Assembly (NCBI GenBank): GCA_946616365.1
Contig: CAMOIX010000041.1
Span: 1-19,168 of the forward strand
Direction: 5' to 3'
Length of the DNA stretch: 19,168 nucleotides
DNA from: AC2028 sp002373595
Lineage (GTDB): Bacteria; Bacillota; Clostridia; Lachnospirales; Lachnospiraceae
Shown here: positions 15,949-19,168 of the stretch, in pieces
How the letters are laid out: each line of letters begins with the position of its first letter
Position numbering within the stretch: the stretch's first letter is position 1
Position numbers and translations under genes: made by a program
Notes under the pieces: model-generated
The model's database searches: none
Seen by the model: only the letters and a program-made list of their open reading frames with translations
Told to the model about the DNA's origin: nothing

Positions 15949-15979
15949 ATTATAAATCATTAACAAATGTTATTGTCAA
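15949..15979 (-). promoter_or_regulatory. Promoter of the transglutaminase-like operon
   Basis: On the minus strand both hexamers are exact consensus: TTGACA (15974-15979) and TATAAT (15949-15954). The spacer is 19 bases, longer than the optimal 17, a feature sometimes linked to activator-dependent promoters. The leader of about 55 bases carries the 14-bp palindrome. The -35 overlaps the divergent lepA upstream region. Confidence 0.65.
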
Positions 15980-15980
15980 G

Positions 15981-16010
15981 TTTACATAACAGTATATTTT
16001 TACTTTTAAT
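15981..16010 (+). promoter_or_regulatory. Candidate promoter for lepA-hemW
   Basis: TTTACA (15981-15986) and TTTAAT (16005-16010) are 18 bases apart, each with 5 of 6 matches. A rival is the extended -10 TGCTAAAAT at 16032-16040, which lacks a -35 but would start transcription almost at the lepA ATG. Confidence 0.4.
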
Positions 16011-16047
16011 GTGGCGCTACAGCCCGATTCGTGCTAAAATACCGATT

Positions 16048-17859
16048 ATGACCGATCAGAAAAAAATCAGAAATTTTTGTATAGTAGCTCATATCGACCA
16101 CGGCAAATCAACTCTTGCCGACCGAATAATCGAGAAAACAGGTTTGCTCACAAGCCGCGAAATGCAGGAACAGGTCCTCGACAATATGGATCTCGAGCGC
16201 GAACGCGGTATCACGATAAAAGCACAGTCCGTGCGCACCGTCTACAAAGCAAAGGACGGCGAGGAGTATATCTTTAATCTCATAGACACTCCGGGACATG
16301 TCGATTTCAATTACGAAGTATCAAGAAGCCTCGCTGCATGCGACGGGGCTATACTTGTCGTTGACGCAGCTCAGGGCATAGAGGCGCAGACCCTCGCCAA
16401 TGTCTACCTGGCACTGGATCACGATCTCGATGTTTTCCCCGTGATCAATAAGATCGACCTTCCCAGCGCGGATCCTCAGAGAGTAATCGATGAGATTGAG
16501 GATGTCATCGGTATCGAGGCGCAGGACGCTCCACTCATCTCCGCCAAGAACGGTATCGGCATTGAGGATGTACTTGAAGCAATAGTTCACAAGATCCCCG
16601 CTCCTGCCGGAGATCCGACTGCACCTTTGAAAGCTCTTATTTTCGACTCTTTGTATGATTCATATAAGGGCGTAATAGTCTTCTGCCGCATAAGGGACGG
16701 TGTGGTCAAAAAGGGAACAAACATAAGGATGATGGCTACAGGCGCTATCGAATCCGTTGTGGAAGTCGGTACTTTCGGTGCCGGACAGTTTATCCCCTGC
16801 GAAGAGCTTACAGCCGGAATGGTTGGGTATATCACCGCTTCCATCAAGAATGTAAGGGATACGATGGTAGGCGATACCATTACAGATAATGACAATCCGT
16901 GTGCCGAGCCCCTTCCCGGATATAAGAAAGTCCAGCCCATGGTTTACTGCGGCCTCTATCCCGCAGACGGTGCTAAATATCCCGACCTCAGGGATGCTCT
17001 TGAAAAGCTGCAGCTTAACGATGCTTCTCTTTTCTACGAACCCGAGACATCTGTCGCGCTGGGATTTGGCTTCAGATGCGGTTTCCTCGGACTCCTTCAC
17101 CTGGAGATCATACAGGAGCGCCTTGAGAGAGAATACAATCTCGATCTCGTAACCACAGCTCCCGGCGTTGTATATAAGGTACACCGCACCGACGGCGAAG
17201 TGATAGAACTCACCAATCCTTCCAATCTGCCTGATCCCACGATGATCGACTATATGGAAGAGCCCATTGTTTCTGCAGAGATCATCGTTACCAAGGATTT
17301 TGTAGGCCCTATCATGGAGCTCTGCCAGGCAAGGCGCGGACGCTATATCAGCATGGAATATATCGAGGGCACCAGAGCCCTTCTTAAATACGAGCTTCCT
17401 TTGAATGAGATCATATATGATTTCTTTGATGCATTAAAGAGCCGTTCACGCGGATATGCATCGTTTGACTATGACCTCAAAGGATACGAAAGATCGACTC
17501 TCGTTAAGCTCGATATCCTCATCAACCGTGAGGAAGTCGACGCTCTATCCTTCATCGTACACTCCGATTCCGCTTATGAGCGAGGACGCAGGATGTGCGA
17601 GCGCTTAAAGGATGAGATCCCGAGACATCTCTTTGAGATCCCTATCCAGGCGGCAGTCGGCGGAAGGATCATAGCCCGTGAAACCGTCAAAGCAATGCGC
17701 AAGGATGTCCTGGCCAAGTGCTACGGCGGTGATATCACTCGTAAGAAGAAGCTCCTTGAGAAACAAAAGGAAGGTAAGAAACGTATGCGCCAGATCGGTA
17801 ATGTAGAGATACCGCAGGCTGCATTCATGAGTGTACTCAAACTTGATGAGGATAATTGA
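16048..17859 (+). CDS. lepA: Elongation factor 4 (LepA, EF4)
   Basis: Ribosome-bound GTPase related to EF-G, implicated in back-translocation, ribosome biogenesis and stress. The 603 residues match the family. G domain: AHIDHGKST (14-22), RERGITIK (51-58), DTPGHVDF (80-87) and NKID (134-137). EF-G-like domains II, III and V follow, then the LepA-specific C-terminal domain, which ends with the basic segment GGDITRKKKLLEKQKEGKKR typical of LepA. The frame is open further upstream, but the ATG at 16048 is where the family's short N-terminus (MTDQKKIRNF) begins. No Shine-Dalgarno is visible ahead of it, which is unusual in this window. The stop overlaps the hemW start by one base (TGATG), so the two genes are coupled. 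This lepA-hemW pairing, often followed by hrcA-grpE-dnaK, is common in Firmicutes. Confidence 0.97.
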   Translation: MTDQKKIRNFCIVAHIDHGKSTLADRIIEKTGLLTSREMQEQVLDNMDLERERGITIKAQSVRTVYKAKDGEEYIFNLIDTPGHVDFNYEVSRSLAACDGAILVVDAAQGIEAQTLANVYLALDHDLDVFPVINKIDLPSADPQRVIDEIEDVIGIEAQDAPLISAKNGIGIEDVLEAIVHKIPAPAGDPTAPLKALIFDSLYDSYKGVIVFCRIRDGVVKKGTNIRMMATGAIESVVEVGTFGAGQFIPCEELTAGMVGYITASIKNVRDTMVGDTITDNDNPCAEPLPGYKKVQPMVYCGLYPADGAKYPDLRDALEKLQLNDASLFYEPETSVALGFGFRCGFLGLLHLEIIQERLEREYNLDLVTTAPGVVYKVHRTDGEVIELTNPSNLPDPTMIDYMEEPIVSAEIIVTKDFVGPIMELCQARRGRYISMEYIEGTRALLKYELPLNEIIYDFFDALKSRSRGYASFDYDLKGYERSTLVKLDILINREEVDALSFIVHSDSAYERGRRMCERLKDEIPRHLFEIPIQAAVGGRIIARETVKAMRKDVLAKCYGGDITRKKKLLEKQKEGKKRMRQIGNVEIPQAAFMSVLKLDEDN

Positions 17860-19168
17860 TGAAGCCTCTCATGCTCTACATCCATATACCCTTCTGTGTC
17901 AGAAAGTGCCTGTACTGTGATTTCCTCTCCTTTGCAGATCACAGTCTGAAAAACGAATATCTGAAAGTTCTGTCTAATGAGATCAAAATGCTCGGTACGA
18001 CTGCGGGTAAGGGCCGCATCGTAACGAGCATTTTTATTGGCGGAGGTACTCCTTCCCTGCTGTCAGTGTCCGAACTCTCAGGGCTTATGAGCGATATCCG
18101 CTCATCATTTAATGTTTCACGGGATGCCGAGATAAGTATGGAATGCAACCCCGGAACGCTTGGCGTGAAACATTTTTCCGGTGCATCCGCCTCCGTGAAA
18201 CATTTCGAAGAATGCAGTAATGAAGCATGTTCCACGGTTTCAGACACCTCTCGTGAAACTTTTTCTCGAGAAAAAAATATCTGTGAAACATTGCAAGGAT
18301 ACAGAGAAGCCGGGATAAACAGACTGAGCATAGGACTCCAGTCCGATATGGACAAGCACCTGCGCACTCTCGGACGCATCCATGATCTAGGTGATTTCGA
18401 GATCACATATTCCGCAGCACGCGAAGCGGGATTTGAGAATATAAATATCGACCTGATGAGTGCTATTCCGGGTCTGACGGTTTCGGACTGGAAAGAAACC
18501 CTTAACCATATCGTATCTCTCTCCCCGGAACACATCTCGGCGTACTCCCTTATCATCGAAGAAGGAACTCCATACTATGATCATTATGTTTCGGGCTTAG
18601 AATTCGAAGACTATAAGCTTCCTTCACTTGTTGATGAAGATGATGAACGGAAAATGTACCACATAACAAAAGATATTTTATTATCTGCAGGATTTGCAAG
18701 ATATGAGATTTCGAATTATGCAAAACCGGGATACGAATGTAAACATAACATTGGTTATTGGACTGGCACTGAATACCTCGGATTGGGTCTGGGAGCGGCT
18801 TCTCTGCTTGCCGGATACCGCTTCAAGAACACTTCTGATTTGAAAACATTTGTTACTTATTGGTCTTCCGATGAATCAAAATGCAAGTATGATGCAAAAA
18901 ATGAATTTTGTCCTGCAGATTATGCAATATATGAAGAAGTCGAGAAAACTACGATAAAATCAACAATCTCCGAATATATGATACTCGGTTTGAGACTCAC
19001 AAAGGGCATCTCGGTATCCGAATTTGAATCAAAATTTGGAAGAAAACTTGCAGAAATGTATGGAACCGCAATAGACAAACATATTTCAGAAGGTTTGCTC
19101 ACATACGAAGGCGATCGCCTGCATCTCACAGACAAAGGTCTGGATCTCGCCAACTACGTCATGAAAGA
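17859..19168 (+). CDS. hemW: Heme chaperone HemW (radical SAM), 3'-truncated by the window, with an internal insertion
   Basis: HemW-family protein, formerly annotated as oxygen-independent coproporphyrinogen III oxidase-like; it binds heme and inserts it into haemoproteins. 436 codons are visible and the gene runs off the end. The radical SAM motif CxxxCxxC is C13, C17 and C20, followed by DF, as in HemW rather than HemN, whose N-terminal extension is also absent. GGGTPS (61-66), ECNPGTL (95-101) and GINRLSIGLQS (152-162) are standard, and HNIGYW (296-301) is the HemW heme-binding HNxxYW motif. A C-terminal HemN-like domain spans about 365-430. Between NPGTL and YREAG there are about 45 residues where relatives have about 8-12, an excess of 35-40 residues (about 103-145), rich in Ser, Glu and Cys. 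The frame stays open, so the protein may be functional, with a surface-loop insertion in the barrel. The start overlaps lepA. Confidence 0.93.
   Translation, partial: MKPLMLYIHIPFCVRKCLYCDFLSFADHSLKNEYLKVLSNEIKMLGTTAGKGRIVTSIFIGGGTPSLLSVSELSGLMSDIRSSFNVSRDAEISMECNPGTLGVKHFSGASASVKHFEECSNEACSTVSDTSRETFSREKNICETLQGYREAGINRLSIGLQSDMDKHLRTLGRIHDLGDFEITYSAAREAGFENINIDLMSAIPGLTVSDWKETLNHIVSLSPEHISAYSLIIEEGTPYYDHYVSGLEFEDYKLPSLVDEDDERKMYHITKDILLSAGFARYEISNYAKPGYECKHNIGYWTGTEYLGLGLGAASLLAGYRFKNTSDLKTFVTYWSSDESKCKYDAKNEFCPADYAIYEEVEKTTIKSTISEYMILGLRLTKGISVSEFESKFGRKLAEMYGTAIDKHISEGLLTYEGDRLHLTDKGLDLANYVMK
18113..18290. repeat. Cluster of parS-half-site-like words (GTGAAACA / TGTTTCAC) in hemW
   Basis: Exact GTGAAACA occurs at 18165-18172, 18195-18202 and 18283-18290, and GTGAAACT at 18253-18260. 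Its reverse complement TGTTTCAC is at 18113-18120, and the one-mismatch form TGTTCCAC is at 18228-18235. Forward copies form two pairs with the same 30-base spacing, offset by 88 bases. The first two are read as VKHF and the last two, in another frame, as RETF and CETL. The word equals one half of the Firmicutes ParB box parS, but no full 16-bp palindrome is present. The forward copies mark both ends of the hemW insertion. Confidence 0.75.

Noticed and set aside
18113..18290. True chromosomal parS site in hemW
   Set aside because: Only half-sites occur. None of the six extends to a 16-bp palindrome: the opposite half matches at no more than about 4 of 8 bases. I report a half-site array, not parS.
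18165..18293. Intein, intron or insertion sequence in hemW
   Set aside because: The extra segment is about 120 bases, stays in frame, and has no splicing motifs, terminal inverted repeats or transposase.
17859..19168. Oxygen-independent coproporphyrinogen oxidase (HemN)
   Set aside because: It lacks the HemN N-terminal extension and has the HemW-type CxxxCxxCxF and HNxxYW motifs.
1..19168. CRISPR array, prophage or transposon genes
   Set aside because: No evenly spaced repeats of CRISPR size, and no integrase, transposase, capsid or Cas-like products in any frame.

Overview
The window looks like a chromosomal segment of a Gram-positive, low-to-mid GC member of the Clostridia. Several things point there: a PolC-type replicative polymerase directly downstream of ispG, frequent GGAGG-type ribosome binding sites, consensus sigma-A promoters, the order lepA-hemW, and secreted proteins carrying a repeat typical of gut or rumen Firmicutes. 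A Lachnospiraceae-like or Saccharofermentans-like anaerobe is my best guess at family level, but that is inference.

Layout. 1-860: a secreted LysM protein (minus strand) with its own promoter and a strong terminator. 955-1069: tRNA-Glu(CUC) with promoter and terminator. 1129-2160: a cytosolic asparaginase-family enzyme (plus). 2178-2400: a long imperfect palindrome that fills the gap between two convergent genes. 8172-2408 (minus): the ispG-polC operon with a 4-base start/stop overlap. 8251-11134 (plus): dprA and comM/yifB behind a near-consensus promoter. 13285-11131 (minus): a degenerate HD-GYP-like gene overlapping pilT, the type IV pilus retraction ATPase. 15885-13362 (minus): a three-gene envelope operon of a secreted transglutaminase-like protein, an Ala/Glu/Pro-rich exported protein and an acyltransferase-3 membrane protein. 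16048-19168 (plus): lepA overlapping hemW by one base; hemW is cut by the window end.

The genes fall into housekeeping functions (PolC replication, IspG isoprenoid synthesis, LepA translation, HemW heme insertion, tRNA-Glu) and two accessory themes. The first is DNA uptake and recombination: DprA and ComM handle incoming single strands, and PilT, cotranscribed with a signalling-domain gene, would retract a pilus. The comM and pilT transcription units converge and share a TTAA at their stops. The second is the cell surface: the LysM protein and the transglutaminase operon.

The two signals least explained by known genes are (i) the palindrome at 2178-2400, with a GC-rich loop holding a duplicated 16-mer, and (ii) an in-frame insertion of about 40 residues in hemW. 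That insertion is studded with copies of GTGAAACA, the half-site of the chromosomal ParB box parS. The copies occur in two different reading frames, so the DNA word rather than the peptide is what recurs. There is no CRISPR array, rRNA, transposase or phage gene. No stretch over 300 bases lacks a gene.
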